DNA of 64,000 bases from JALZAI01 sp038207565 (GCA_038207565.1 JBBQZQ010000018.1:1-64000), one strand, 5' to 3'. Shown: positions 7,569 through 16,553, numbered from the stretch's first letter. The notes: generated by a model from the sequence alone, not told the origin. Program-made: numbers and translations.

Positions 7569-9145
7569 TCGGCCCCGATGATCAGCGCGAGACCGGGCTC
7601 GTCCACCTGGTAGACGGTCACCTCGGTCAGCGGCGAGCGCTCCCGCACGTGCCGCTCGAGCGCTGGACCGGTACCGGGTTGCACTCCGGCACCGATGAGC
7701 ACGGTGATCAGTTCGGGCCCGACGGCCAGCAGCCGGTCGACGAGCGCGAACGCGACCGCGAGCAGGCCCCGGCCGATCTCGACCACCTCGCCGTCGATCA
7801 GGCCGAGCAGGTCGCCGGGCTGGCAGATTCCCACCGAGGTGAGCGCCTCCTTCCGGGCCACCGCGACCTCGGCGAACCGGGTCGCCGCAGCGGCCTCGGC
7901 CATGGCCACCACGTCGTCGTCGAAACGGCGCCGCGCGTCGTGCACGGCGACGGCGGCAAGTCCCTGCACCGGCGAACGGGTGGGGACGAGCGACACCCGG
8001 ATGCCGTCACCGCGGGCCAGGTCGGCGGCTGCTTCGGTCACCGCGCGGACGACTGCCGAATTGGGCAGCAGCACCACCGCGGCCGCCTGCGACGCCGTGA
8101 TCCGGTGCAGCAGGTCGTCCGGCTGCAGGTCGTCGCCCACCACGACGTAGACACCTTCGCCCTCGAACAGCTCGCCGAGCCCGGCGCCGGGCGCGAGCGC
8201 CAGGACGGCGCTGCCGGTCCGGGGCGGGTTCGCCGGCTCGGCGCCGGCTACCGGCTGGTCGTCGAAGCGGATCACGCTGATCCGGTACGGGCGGCCCACC
8301 TCGATGCCCGCCTCGATGGCGGGTCCGACCTCGTTCACGTGGGCGTGCACGTTCCAGACCCCGTCGCCCGTGCCCACTACCACGACCGAGTCGCCTTGCG
8401 CGCCGAGGCTTTCGCGCAGTGCCCCGATGTGCGCTGCGTCGGCGTCGAGCAGGTACTGCACCTCGTAGGCGTAGGCGTTGCTGGCGTTGCGCTCGGCCGG
8501 GCCGGGGCTCCCGGCCGGGGTCAGCGGTGTGGCAAGCGAAGCCCCGCCGACGGCGCCGACGGTGCGCACCAGCGCCTCGAGGATGAGCACGAAACCTCGT
8601 CCGCCGGCGTCGACGACGCCGGCCCGGGCCAGCTCCGGCAGCTGGCCCGTGGTGCGCTGCAACGCCTCGTCAGCGGCGCTGAGCGCGGCGACGCAGCGTT
8701 GCCCGAGGGTGCCGCTGGCGGCGGCGTCCGCCGCTGCCCTCGCCACGGTCAGGATGGTTCCTTCGACCGGAACCTTGACCGCGGCGCGGGCGTCGACGGC
8801 GCCCCGCCGCAACCCGTCGGTCAGCGCCGCTGCATCGAACTCGCCGGCGTCGCTCACCGCCTCGGCCAGCGAGAGCAGCAACTGGGACATGATCACGCCG
8901 GAATTGCCCAGTGCGCCGAGAACGGCGCCCCGGGCGAGGCGGTGCAGCGCCGCGGCTGCGTCGGGCTCGCCGCCGCCCAAGGCGGCCAGCGCCGCGCGCA
9001 GGGTGAGTACGAGGTTCGTCCCGGTGTCGCCGTCCGGGATCGGGAAGACGTTGAGCGCATCCAGCTCTACGCGGTGCTCCTCGAGCGCGGCGAGCGCGGA
9101 CTCAGCCCACTCGTGGACGGCGGCGGCGTCGAGCGCTTCGAGCAC
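7565..9145 (-). CDS. DAK2-domain protein (YloV/FakA-like)
   Basis: This 526-residue protein has an N-terminal DAK2 kinase-like domain with the nucleotide/metal motif NVFPIPDGDTGTNLVLT (residues ~27-43) and helical repeats up to ~200. A middle domain and a DegV-like C-terminal half follow. The Firmicutes relative FakA phosphorylates fatty acids bound to a DegV partner; that activity is not shown for this branch. I chose the GTG at 9145 because GAGGGG precedes it and the longer frame would run through the rpmB promoter and gene. It sits directly upstream of recG with ATGA coupling, the conserved actinobacterial arrangement. Confidence 0.85.
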   Translation of the reverse strand: MLEALDAAAVHEWAESALAALEEHRVELDALNVFPIPDGDTGTNLVLTLRAALAALGGGEPDAAAALHRLARGAVLGALGNSGVIMSQLLLSLAEAVSDAGEFDAAALTDGLRRGAVDARAAVKVPVEGTILTVARAAADAAASGTLGQRCVAALSAADEALQRTTGQLPELARAGVVDAGGRGFVLILEALVRTVGAVGGASLATPLTPAGSPGPAERNASNAYAYEVQYLLDADAAHIGALRESLGAQGDSVVVVGTGDGVWNVHAHVNEVGPAIEAGIEVGRPYRISVIRFDDQPVAGAEPANPPRTGSAVLALAPGAGLGELFEGEGVYVVVGDDLQPDDLLHRITASQAAAVVLLPNSAVVRAVTEAAADLARGDGIRVSLVPTRSPVQGLAAVAVHDARRRFDDDVVAMAEAAAATRFAEVAVARKEALTSVGICQPGDLLGLIDGEVVEIGRGLLAVAFALVDRLLAVGPELITVLIGAGVQPGTGPALERHVRERSPLTEVTVYQVDEPGLALIIGAE

Positions 9146-9236
9146 GGCCCACCCCTCATCCGGAAGATCCACGCGCGCCGCGGGATGGCCGCAGACTACT
9201 TGCGAGACGTCTGCGGCCGGGTGGGCGCACACTGTT

Positions 9237-9266
9237 TTGGAGCGCGGTCGTGGCGGCCGGTAGACT
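9237..9266 (+). promoter_or_regulatory. putative rpmB promoter
   Basis: A -35-like TTGGAG (9237-9242) and a -10 TAGACT (9261-9266) are separated by 18 bases and lie about 58 bases before the rpmB start. The leader then contains the strong ribosome binding site AGGAGG. The match is by eye to the actinobacterial housekeeping sigma consensus. Confidence 0.4.
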
Positions 9267-9323
9267 GCGAGGGTTGCCCGAACGCGGGCGACCATCATCT
9301 TCGGCTCGTCATAGGAGGCCACA

Positions 9324-9515
9324 GTGGCCAGCGTCTGCGATGTCTGCGGCAAGGGGCCCGGCTTCGGCATGTCGGTTTCGCACTCCCACCGCCGCACCCA
9401 CCGTCGGTGGAACCCGAACGTGCAGCGGGTCCGCGCCCTCGTCGCGCCGGGCACGCACCGCAGGATCACCGTGTGCACCTCCTGCCTGAAGGCCGGCAAG
9501 GTCACCCGCGGCTGA
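9324..9515 (+). CDS. rpmB: 50S ribosomal protein L28
   Basis: This 63-residue ribosomal protein opens with ASVCDVCGKGPGFGMSVSHS and has the pair C-D-V-C and C-T-S-C, so it is the zinc-binding (C+) form of L28. The start is GTG with ATAGGAGG seven bases before it. It is transcribed away from the DAK2-recG block, the usual arrangement in actinobacteria. Many actinobacteria carry a second zinc-free paralogue made under zinc limitation; this window shows only the zinc form. Confidence 0.96.
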   Translation: MASVCDVCGKGPGFGMSVSHSHRRTHRRWNPNVQRVRALVAPGTHRRITVCTSCLKAGKVTRG

Positions 9516-9537
9516 CCCTGCCCACCGCTTTCGGCTC

Positions 9538-9565
9538 GGCCCGTCTCGCTCCGGCGAGACGGGCC
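9538..9565 (+). terminator. intrinsic terminator after rpmB
   Basis: A 12-base stem (GGCCCGTCTCGC / GCGAGACGGGCC) with a four-base loop TCCG begins 23 bases after the rpmB stop, followed by GTGTTCC rather than a long T run. The perfect GC-rich stem is typical of actinobacterial terminators. Confidence 0.8.
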
Positions 9566-9607
9566 GTGTTCCCTGTCGTGGTCGGTCTCCAGCTCGTCGC
9601 GTAGTGA

Positions 9608-10087
9608 TCAGGACGCGGCGGGGCGGCCTGCACGCAGTTTCTTCCCGTAGAACCGGGCGTTCGGTGCGCAGGCGTAGTGACCGAACCCCGGCACCTGCTG
9701 GTAGCCCGACGACTCGTAGAGCGCGATCGCCTCGGGCTGGGCCAGGCCGGTGTTGAGCACGACCTGCCGGGCGCCCGCGGCTGCGGCACTTGCCTCGAGC
9801 GCATCCAGCATCCGGCGGGCCAGGCCGCGCCGCCGCGCCCCGTCGACCACGTACATGCGCTTGATCTCCACCAGGCCGGTGTCGATGAAGCGCCAGCCTC
9901 CCGTCGCGACCGCGCCGCCGTCGAGCAGCCCGACCAGGAAACGACCGGTCGGCTCGGCGAACTCGCCCGGGTCGACAGCGGCCTGGTCGGGGCCGCCGTA
10001 GCGGCGGACGTACTCCTGTTGCACGTCGGCTATCAGCCGGGCGACGTCGGCGTCGGCATAGCTACGTTGTTCGATCACGAAGTCCAC
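9608..10087 (-). CDS. GNAT-family N-acetyltransferase
   Basis: This 159-residue protein is a single GNAT domain that moves an acetyl group from acetyl-CoA to an amine; the substrate cannot be told. The acetyl-CoA pyrophosphate loop is VVDGARRRGLARRMLD (residues ~88-103, an R-R-x-G-x-A motif). It is followed by a beta-bulge strand (VVLNTG) and ALYESSGYQQVPGFGHYA, the usual C-terminal fold. The start is GTG. It converges on the rpmB terminator and does not look like part of an operon. Confidence 0.85.
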   Translation of the reverse strand: MDFVIEQRSYADADVARLIADVQQEYVRRYGGPDQAAVDPGEFAEPTGRFLVGLLDGGAVATGGWRFIDTGLVEIKRMYVVDGARRRGLARRMLDALEASAAAAGARQVVLNTGLAQPEAIALYESSGYQQVPGFGHYACAPNARFYGKKLRAGRPAAS

Positions 10088-10191
10088 CCGGCCACGCTAT
10101 TTCCCGGCCCCGACGGGTGTCCCGGGCGAGTGCGGGATCGCCGTCAACCGATGAGGGTGTGTGGACGGGTCGGTGAGCGTCGGGCTGTCGG

Positions 10192-11175
10192 TCAGCGGAA
10201 GTGCTGGTGGCCGCCGACCGGCCAGCGGCGCCCGTCCACCCGCACCCCGTCGCCTTCTGCGACCGCGCCGATGACCCGCCAGGCCTCGGGCAGGTCCGTG
10301 GCCCGGGGGAACGTGGCGACCAGGGCGTAGTCGTCCCCCCCGGTCACCACCCACACCAGCGGATCGACGTTGAGGGCCGCGCCGACCTCCCGCAATTTGG
10401 CCGGCATGTCGAAGAGCTCCGCACGCAACTCGATGCGAACCCCGCTGGCCGCTGCGATGTTGCCCAGATCCGCAACGAGACCGTCGCTGACATCGGTCAT
10501 GGCGGTCGCGCCCAGCTCGGCAGCGCGGGGACCCTCGGCATAGGGCGGCTCGGGACGGCGATGGGCGCTCACGACCTGCACCGGCGAGCGGAATCCGCGC
10601 CCGAGGACGGCGAAGCCGGCCGCGGCCCAGCCCAGGCGTCCGGCCACCGCGACGACGTCGCCCGCGCGGGCGCCGTCGAGCGTGATCGGCGCCCGTCCCT
10701 GCAGGTCGCCGAGCGCGGTGATGCCCAAGGTGATCGAGTCGGCGGCGGTCACATCACCGCCGACGATCGCCGCACCCACCTGGCCGCACTCCTCACGCAT
10801 GCCGGCGACGAGGTCATCGACCCACTCGACGTCGATCGAGCCGGGCGCCGCGAAGCCGACGAGCAGGGCGGTGGGGACGGCACCCATGGCCACGATGTCG
10901 GCGAAGTTGCGCGCCGCGGCCTTGTGCCCGATGTCGTTCGCGGTCGACCAGTCACGGCGGAAGTGCCGGTTCTCGACGAGCAGATCGGTCGAGGCGACGA
11001 CCCGGCCGTCCGGTGCTGCCACGACGGCCGCGTCGTCACCCGGCCCGATCAGCGTGCTGTCGACCGCCGGCGCATTGGCGGTGACCCGCTTGATGAGCCC
11101 GAACTCCCCCAGATCCGAAACAGTGATGACCCACGCCCTTCTCCAGTGCGCCACCCGATGCGGCGGCACGCCCAT
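10192..11175 (-). CDS. thiL: thiamine-monophosphate kinase
   Basis: ThiL makes thiamine pyrophosphate, the active cofactor, from thiamine phosphate and ATP. Visible family motifs are GPGDDAAVV (substrate/Mg binding, residues ~44-52), STDLLVENRHF (~62-72), the DIGHKAAARNFADIVAMGA segment (~81-99) and the MTDVSDGLVADL motif (~223-234). Length is 327 from the ATG at 11175. A GTG at 11154 is an alternative, since the family usually starts close to VSDLGEFGLI. TAGCGC lies six bases before the ATG, so a leaderless mRNA is possible. The gene diverges from the Lrp-type gene. Confidence 0.93.
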   Translation of the reverse strand: MGVPPHRVAHWRRAWVITVSDLGEFGLIKRVTANAPAVDSTLIGPGDDAAVVAAPDGRVVASTDLLVENRHFRRDWSTANDIGHKAAARNFADIVAMGAVPTALLVGFAAPGSIDVEWVDDLVAGMREECGQVGAAIVGGDVTAADSITLGITALGDLQGRAPITLDGARAGDVVAVAGRLGWAAAGFAVLGRGFRSPVQVVSAHRRPEPPYAEGPRAAELGATAMTDVSDGLVADLGNIAAASGVRIELRAELFDMPAKLREVGAALNVDPLVWVVTGGDDYALVATFPRATDLPEAWRVIGAVAEGDGVRVDGRRWPVGGHQHFR

Positions 11176-11242
11176 AACCCTGCGCTACGTTCTACGAGTT
11201 CTACAGCGCCGCACAACTCGAGGACGAGAGGACACGCGCCTG

Positions 11243-11479
11243 ATGGCTGTCAACGCCTACATCCTGATCCAGACCGAGGTCGGCAAGGCGGCGTCCGTGG
11301 CCCGCGAGATCGGCGAGCTGGACGGCGTGACCAGCGCCGAGGACGTGACCGGCCCCTACGACGTGATCGTGCGCGCCGAGGCCGAGTCGGTGGACGAGCT
11401 GGGCAAGCTCGTCGTCGCCAGAGTCCAGGCGGTCGCCGGGATCACCCGCACGCTCACCTGCCCGGTCGTCCACCTCTAG
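11243..11479 (+). CDS. small Lrp/AsnC ligand-binding (RAM) domain protein
   Basis: This 78-residue protein is only the ligand-binding alpha/beta domain of the Lrp/AsnC family (AYILIQTEVGKAASVAREI, then GPYDVIVRAEAESVDELGKLV and TRTLTCPVVHL). It lacks the DNA-binding helix-turn-helix. Such stand-alone RAM domains form ring-like oligomers that bind amino acids. The ATG at 11243 follows GAGGAC. The DUF3515 gene begins 22 bases after its stop, so the two are probably one transcript. What it senses is unknown. Confidence 0.85.
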   Translation: MAVNAYILIQTEVGKAASVAREIGELDGVTSAEDVTGPYDVIVRAEAESVDELGKLVVARVQAVAGITRTLTCPVVHL

Positions 11480-11501
11480 ACCCTGCGAGAGGACAACTGC
11501 G

Positions 11502-12098
11502 ATCGACCCCACCACCCGACGCGCGGCGCTCATCGCCAGCGCGGTCACCCTGCCGTTCGTCATCGTGCTCGCGCTCTTCCTCGGTGGTGCGTCAGACGAC
11601 TCCACCGATCCCTCCCCGACAGCGTCGTCGCCGTCGGTCCTGCCCCCGGTCACCGTCGCGGCCCCACCGGCGTCGTCGGCCGTGCAGCGGCCGTGCATCC
11701 AGGTCGTACAGGCGCTGCCGCCGACGCTCGCCGGGCTGGCGCCCCGCATCGTCCACTCCACGCCCGGGTCGCCCTTCGTCGTCGGCTGGGGCGAGCCTGC
11801 GATCGTCCTGCGGTGCGGGGTGGCGCGTCCGGCGTCACTCAAACCTGGCGACTCCGAGCTGCTCACCGGCGTCAACGGGGTGTTCTTCAGCAAGCGGAAG
11901 TCGGGCGACAGCAACGTGTTCACGGTCATCGATCGCTCTGCCTACATCGAGATCAGCGTGCCGTCGGAGTACGGCGGCGGTCCGCTGGCGCCCCTGGCGA
12001 CAGCGATCGGCAGGGCGCTGCCGGCGCTCTGCCAGGCCACCACCACCCAGGGTGGCAAGGCCGTTGCCGAGAATCAGCTCTGTACGCACCGCAGGTGA
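11502..12098 (+). CDS. DUF3515 membrane-anchored protein
   Basis: This protein of about 198 residues has an N-terminal membrane helix (AALIASAVTLPFVIVLALFL), a Pro/Ser/Thr linker, and a DUF3515 domain outside the cell with three cysteines (C-I-Q-V-V near 65, ILRCGVA, ALC/QLC). DUF3515 is an actinobacterial secreted or anchored family of unknown function, next to ddl and thiL in mycobacteria. The start is unusual. The reading frame, membrane helix and the ribosome binding site AGAGGA all point to codon 11502, which is ATC. The first standard start is the GTG at 11565, which would remove most of the helix. Confidence 0.75.
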   Translation: MDPTTRRAALIASAVTLPFVIVLALFLGGASDDSTDPSPTASSPSVLPPVTVAAPPASSAVQRPCIQVVQALPPTLAGLAPRIVHSTPGSPFVVGWGEPAIVLRCGVARPASLKPGDSELLTGVNGVFFSKRKSGDSNVFTVIDRSAYIEISVPSEYGGGPLAPLATAIGRALPALCQATTTQGGKAVAENQLCTHRR

Positions 12099-12187
12099 TC
12101 CGCTCGCCACGTCCGCGTGACGTCGTGTTCGGCACAACGCGCACCGTGCCCCGCAACGCACGTCGCGCCGAAACCCGCCGGCCGTGG

Positions 12188-12907
12188 TCAATCGCGTTCC
12201 AAACCGCGGCGCGCCGCCCGGTCGGCGGCGTGGCCGAAGGAGCTGACCAGGCCCTGCACGGCCAGCGGACGCAATCGAGCCAGCATCGCGACCACCTCCT
12301 CGTGGTCGAGCTCGCCGCGCTGGTACGGACCCCAGATCGCTTTGATGAACACGTCGGTCAACCCGTTCGCCACCGCGGAAGCGTGCTCCTCGATGATCGC
12401 TGCCGAGTCGCGCAGGACGCTGGTCGGCACCGGCAGCTGCATCAGCTCGACAGCGTGGCCGAGAACGACCGGCGAGGTGCGGAAGAGGTCGGCGGCGATG
12501 CGCTCCAGCGCGCCCACGGACACCAGGTAGCCGAGCTCGGCGTCGCTGATGCGGCGTCCGACCCGCCGCTCGAGCCCGGCGCGGTCGTACTGCTCGCTCT
12601 GCTCCGGCAACCAGGGTGCCAAGACGGCCGCCTGCACCGCGTACTCGGCCGGCGCGGCGTCGGCTGGGATGCGCGCCAGCACGCGTTCGATCGCGGCGAG
12701 GGTGTACCCGTGGTCCTGCAGGGTGCGCACCAGATCGAGGCGCATGCGGTGCCCCGAGTTGTAGTAGGCGATGCGCCCGCGGCGCACGGGCGGCGGCAAC
12801 AGGCCCTCGGTTGCGTAGAAGCGGACCGTGCGTACCGTCGTTCCGGTACGCGCGGCGAGTTCGTCGATCGTGAGTTCGCCGGGCTCGGACGTCGGTGTCA
12901 CGGTCAT
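12188..12907 (-). CDS. MerR-family transcriptional regulator
   Basis: This 239-residue regulator has an N-terminal MerR winged helix-turn-helix (LTIDELAARTGTTVRTVRFY, residues ~12-31, then a conserved wing and DHGYTLAAIERVL). A long helical C-terminal region with no metal-binding cysteines follows, so a metal ligand is unlikely. The ATG at 12907 was chosen over a longer frame that crosses the divergent promoter region. It is divergent from fadA-fadB with an inverted repeat between them, so control of beta-oxidation, perhaps with an acyl-CoA ligand, is a fair inference. Confidence 0.85.
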   Translation of the reverse strand: MTVTPTSEPGELTIDELAARTGTTVRTVRFYATEGLLPPPVRRGRIAYYNSGHRMRLDLVRTLQDHGYTLAAIERVLARIPADAAPAEYAVQAAVLAPWLPEQSEQYDRAGLERRVGRRISDAELGYLVSVGALERIAADLFRTSPVVLGHAVELMQLPVPTSVLRDSAAIIEEHASAVANGLTDVFIKAIWGPYQRGELDHEEVVAMLARLRPLAVQGLVSSFGHAADRAARRGLERD

Positions 12908-12979
12908 TCGGGGTTCCCACCACAGCATGAGCGCTCGCGACGGGTGCCCATGAAAGCCGAGAGTAGACCACGACACGTT

Positions 12980-13014
12980 CACTGGCGCTCGACAACTGTG
13001 CCAGTGATACTGGC
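12980..13014. promoter_or_regulatory. inverted-repeat operator between merR and fadA
   Basis: Three half-sites of the word CACTGGC/GCCAGTG lie in a row: CACTGGC at 12980-12986, GCCAGTG at 13000-13006 and ACTGGC at 13009-13014. The last two form a 15-base palindrome, GCCAGT-gat-ACTGGC. The fadA start is 57 bases further on. This layout suits binding of the adjacent MerR dimer. GATACT inside the palindrome could serve as a -10 element. Confidence 0.55.
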
Positions 13015-13070
13015 AGCGTTGGCCAGCATCGCCCACACCTGTCGAGCCACTCGTTGAGGACGGTAATTCC

Positions 13071-14282
13071 ATGACCGAAGCATTCGTCTACGACGCCATC
13101 CGAACCCCACGTGGGCGCGGCAAGGCAACCGGATCGCTACACGGCACCAAGCCGATCTCACTCGTGGTCGGCCTGCTCGACGAGCTGCGCAAGCGCAACC
13201 CCGACCTGGACACCTCGCGCGTCGAGGACGTCATCCTCGGCTGCGTGACACCCGTCGGCGAGCAGGGCTCCGACATCGCGCGCACTGCCGCCCTCGCCGC
13301 GGGCTACGAGAGCTCCGGCCCGGGTTTCCAGCTCAACCGCTTCTGCGCGTCTGGCCTGGAGGCCGTGAACATCGCCGCGCAGAAGGTGCGCTCAGGCTGG
13401 GAAGACCTGCTGATCGCCGGCGGGGTCGAGTCCATGTCCCGCGTGCCGATGGCCTCCGACGGCGGCGCCTGGGCGATGGATCCCGAGACCGCCTACGGGA
13501 CCGCTTTCATCCCGCAAGGCATCAGCGCCGACCTCATCGCCACCCTCGAGGGGTTCAGCCGTGCCGACGTGGACGGTTTCGCCGCCGAGTCGCAGGACCG
13601 CGCAGCCAAGGCGATCGCCAACGGCGCGTTCGCACGCTCGGTCGTCCCGGTGCTCGACGTCAACGGGATGACCGTGCTCGACCACGACGAGTTTCCGCGC
13701 GCCGGCACGACGGTCGAGTCGCTGGCCGGGCTGAAGCCGTCCTTCGCGGGCATCGGCGAGATGGGCGGCTTCGACGCCGTGGCGCTGCAGAAGTACCACT
13801 GGGTCGAGCAGATCACCCACGTCCACACGCCGGGCAACTCCTCGGGCATCGTCGACGGCGCAGCACTCATGCTGATCGGCAGCGAACAGGTCGGCACCGA
13901 CCTCGGCCTCACGCCGCGCGCGCGAATCGTGGCCACCGGCGTGGTCGGCACCGAGCCGACGATCATGCTGACCGGCCCCGTCCCGTCCGCGCAGAAGGCG
14001 CTGGCCAAGGCGGGCCTGTCCATCGACGACATCGACCTGTTCGAGGTCAACGAGGCCTTCGCCGCCGTCGTTATGAAATTCATGAAGGAGACGGGCGTGC
14101 CGCACGAGAAGGTCAATGTAAACGGCGGGGCCATCGCACTGGGCCATCCGCTCGGGGCAACCGGCGCGATGATCCTCGGCAGCGTCATCGACGAACTCGA
14201 GAACCGCGACCAGCGCTACGGACTGGCCACCCTCTGCGTCGGCGGCGGCATGGGCGTCGCGACGATCGTGGAGCGAATCTGA
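13071..14282 (+). CDS. fadA: acetyl-CoA acetyltransferase (thiolase), beta-oxidation
   Basis: This 403-residue thiolase cleaves 3-ketoacyl-CoA with CoA to give acetyl-CoA. The active-site cysteine is C92 in NRFCASGLEAVN; the histidine is in NGGAIALGHPLGATGA; the second cysteine is in LCVGGGMG near the C-terminus. The ATG at 13071 follows GAGGAC. The stop overlaps the fadB start by one base (TGATG), so the two subunits of the trifunctional complex are translated together. The order thiolase then multifunctional protein is the common actinobacterial one. Confidence 0.95.
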   Translation: MTEAFVYDAIRTPRGRGKATGSLHGTKPISLVVGLLDELRKRNPDLDTSRVEDVILGCVTPVGEQGSDIARTAALAAGYESSGPGFQLNRFCASGLEAVNIAAQKVRSGWEDLLIAGGVESMSRVPMASDGGAWAMDPETAYGTAFIPQGISADLIATLEGFSRADVDGFAAESQDRAAKAIANGAFARSVVPVLDVNGMTVLDHDEFPRAGTTVESLAGLKPSFAGIGEMGGFDAVALQKYHWVEQITHVHTPGNSSGIVDGAALMLIGSEQVGTDLGLTPRARIVATGVVGTEPTIMLTGPVPSAQKALAKAGLSIDDIDLFEVNEAFAAVVMKFMKETGVPHEKVNVNGGAIALGHPLGATGAMILGSVIDELENRDQRYGLATLCVGGGMGVATIVERI

Positions 14283-16435
14283 TGACCGACACCATCCGCT
14301 GGGACCAGGACGCCGACGGCATCGTCACCCTGACCCTGGACGACCCGAACCAGCGCGCCAACACGATGACCCAGGACTACCAGGACTCGATGGCCGCGGC
14401 CGTCGCGCGCCTGCAGGCAGAACGCGAATCCGTCACCGGGGTCGTGGTCACGTCGGGGAAAAGCACCTTCTTCGCAGGCGGCGACCTCACGCTGCTCGCG
14501 AAGGTGGACGACGCCAACGTCGCCGAGTTCGCAGCCGCGGTCACCGCGATGAAGGCCGACCTGCGTCGCCTCGAGACGCTCGGCAAGCCGGTCGTCGCGG
14601 CGCTGAACGGCGCAGCTCTCGGCGGTGGCCTGGAGATCGCGCTCGCCTGCCACCACCGCATCGCTCTCGACAACCCGAAGGCACAATTCGGCCTGCCCGA
14701 GGTCACCCTCGGGCTGCTACCCGGTGGCGGCGGCGTCACGCGCATCACACGTCTGCTCGGGCTGGCCGACGGCCTGATGAAGGTGCTGCTGCAGGGCACC
14801 CGCTACCCACCGGCCGACGCCGTCAGGGTCGGCATCGTCGACGAACTGGCCGCGACGCCCGAGCAGTTGCTCGCCAAGGCGAAGTCGTGGATCAAGGCCA
14901 ACCCGCAGGCCGTCCAGCCGTGGGACGCGGCGAGATACCGGATGCCGGGCGGCACGCCGTCGCACCCGAAGCTCGCGGCGATGCTTCCTGCGTTCCCGGC
15001 CAACCTGCGTAAGCAGCTCAAAGGCGCGCCGATGCCCGCACCCCACCACATCATGTGTGCTGCGGTGGAGGGCGCGACGGTCGACATCGACACGGCGCTC
15101 ACGATCGAGGGCCGCTACTTCATCAACCTCGCCAAGGGCCAGGTCGCCAAGAACATGATCCAGGCGTTCTGGTTCGACCTGAACGCCATCAACGCCGGCG
15201 GCTCGCGGCCGGCGGGGTACACCAAGCGCCCGGCGCAGAAGGTGGCCGTACTCGGTGCCGGGATGATGGGCGCTGGCATCGCCTACGTATCGGCCCGCAA
15301 CGGCGTGGAGGTCGTGCTCAAGGACGTCACTGCCGAGGCCGCAGAAACGGGCAAGGCGTACTCGGAGCGGCTGCTGGACAAGGCGGTGTCGCGGGGCAAG
15401 ATGACCCAGGCCGAGCGCAACGACGTCCTGGCCCGGATCACGCCGACAGCCGACTATGCCGACCTCGCCGGGTGCGACCTCGTGGTCGAGGCCGTCTTCG
15501 AGAAGGCGTCGCTCAAGCACGAGGTCTTCGGCGAGACCGAACCGGTCGTGCTTCCCGACGCGCTGCTCGGCTCGAACACGTCCACCCTGCCCATCACCGG
15601 CCTGGCCGAAGGTGTGCGACGCAAGGCCGACTTCATCGGGCTGCACTTCTTCTCCCCGGTCGACAAGATGCCGCTGCTGGAGATCGTCCGTGGCGAGCAG
15701 ACCTCGGACGAGGCACTGGCCCGCGCCCTCGATTACGCGCAGCAGATCAAGAAGACGCCGATCGTCGTTCACGACAGTCGGGGCTTCTTCACCTCGCGCG
15801 TGATCGGGACGTTCGTCAACGAGGCGCTGGCGATGCTCGGCGAAGGCGTGCCCCCGGCCAGCGTCGAGCAGGCCACCACACAGGCCGGGTACCCGGTCGG
15901 TGCGCTGCAACTGGCCGACGAGCTGAATCTCGAGCTGTTCCTCAAGATCCGCGACGAGGCCCGCGCGGCGGAGGGCGAGGCCTACGTCCGCCACCCCGCC
16001 GAGGATGTCGTCGAGAAGATGGTCTCGCTGGGGCGTGCGGGACGGCGGGAGGGTGCCGGCTTCTTCGACTACGACGAATCCGGCAAGCGCGTCGGCCTGT
16101 GGCCGGGACTCGCCGAGCAGTTCCCCGTGTCGGGTGACCCGATGGCGATCGACCTGCACGAACTCGGCGAACGGATGCTCGTGATCGAGGCGGTCGAGTC
16201 GGCGCGTTGCGTCGAGGAGGGCGTGCTGCTCACGACTGCCGACGCGAACATCGGCTCGATCATGGGCATCGGTTTCCCGCCGTGGACGGGCGGCGTGCTG
16301 CAGTACGTGAACGGGTTTGCCGGCGGGGTGGGTGGTTTCGTCGCCCGCGCAGAAGAGTTCGCGTCGCGGTTCGGGGCGCGCTTCGAACCGAATCCGCTGC
16401 TGCGCAAGAAAGCCGAGAACGGCGAGTCCTTCTGA
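14282..16435 (+). CDS. fadB: fatty-acid oxidation multifunctional protein (enoyl-CoA hydratase / 3-hydroxyacyl-CoA dehydrogenase)
   Basis: This 717-residue protein joins a crotonase domain and a dehydrogenase. Residues ~1-200 carry the oxyanion-hole motifs FFAGGDL and ALNGAALGGGLEIALACHHR and the acidic FGLPEVTLGLLPGGGG. The NAD-binding glycine motif VAVLGAGMMGAGIA is at ~322-335, followed by SNTSTLPITGLAE and the catalytic histidine in GLHFFSPVDKMPLLEIVRG. C-terminal dimerisation domains fill the rest. It hydrates enoyl-CoA and oxidises the 3-hydroxyacyl-CoA for FadA. It is coupled to fadA by TGATG and ends at a strong terminator. Confidence 0.95.
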   Translation: MTDTIRWDQDADGIVTLTLDDPNQRANTMTQDYQDSMAAAVARLQAERESVTGVVVTSGKSTFFAGGDLTLLAKVDDANVAEFAAAVTAMKADLRRLETLGKPVVAALNGAALGGGLEIALACHHRIALDNPKAQFGLPEVTLGLLPGGGGVTRITRLLGLADGLMKVLLQGTRYPPADAVRVGIVDELAATPEQLLAKAKSWIKANPQAVQPWDAARYRMPGGTPSHPKLAAMLPAFPANLRKQLKGAPMPAPHHIMCAAVEGATVDIDTALTIEGRYFINLAKGQVAKNMIQAFWFDLNAINAGGSRPAGYTKRPAQKVAVLGAGMMGAGIAYVSARNGVEVVLKDVTAEAAETGKAYSERLLDKAVSRGKMTQAERNDVLARITPTADYADLAGCDLVVEAVFEKASLKHEVFGETEPVVLPDALLGSNTSTLPITGLAEGVRRKADFIGLHFFSPVDKMPLLEIVRGEQTSDEALARALDYAQQIKKTPIVVHDSRGFFTSRVIGTFVNEALAMLGEGVPPASVEQATTQAGYPVGALQLADELNLELFLKIRDEARAAEGEAYVRHPAEDVVEKMVSLGRAGRREGAGFFDYDESGKRVGLWPGLAEQFPVSGDPMAIDLHELGERMLVIEAVESARCVEEGVLLTTADANIGSIMGIGFPPWTGGVLQYVNGFAGGVGGFVARAEEFASRFGARFEPNPLLRKKAENGESF

Positions 16436-16441
16436 CCCCGG

Positions 16442-16500
16442 GGTCTTCGCCCCTGAGCAGGGCGTTGTGCGGCGTGTCGCCCTGCTCAGGGGCCAAGACC
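16442..16500. terminator. bidirectional terminator between fadB and the ABM-domain gene
   Basis: A perfect 14-base stem, CCCCTGAGCAGGGC (16450-16463) with GCCCTGCTCAGGGG (16479-16492), closes a 15-base loop. It is extended outside by GGTCTT (16442-16447) and AAGACC (16495-16500). It lies six bases after the fadB stop and before the stop of the convergent gene, so it can end both transcripts. Confidence 0.85.
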
Positions 16501-16553
16501 AACGGGGGGGCGGACGCGATGCCGGACCACCGGCGAACGAGGCGACCAGAGGG

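Noticed and set aside
14717..16159. A 480-codon frame on the minus strand inside fadB
   Set aside because: Same effect of base composition; fadB on the plus strand has all family motifs, and the antisense protein is an Arg/Val/Leu-rich mixture with none.
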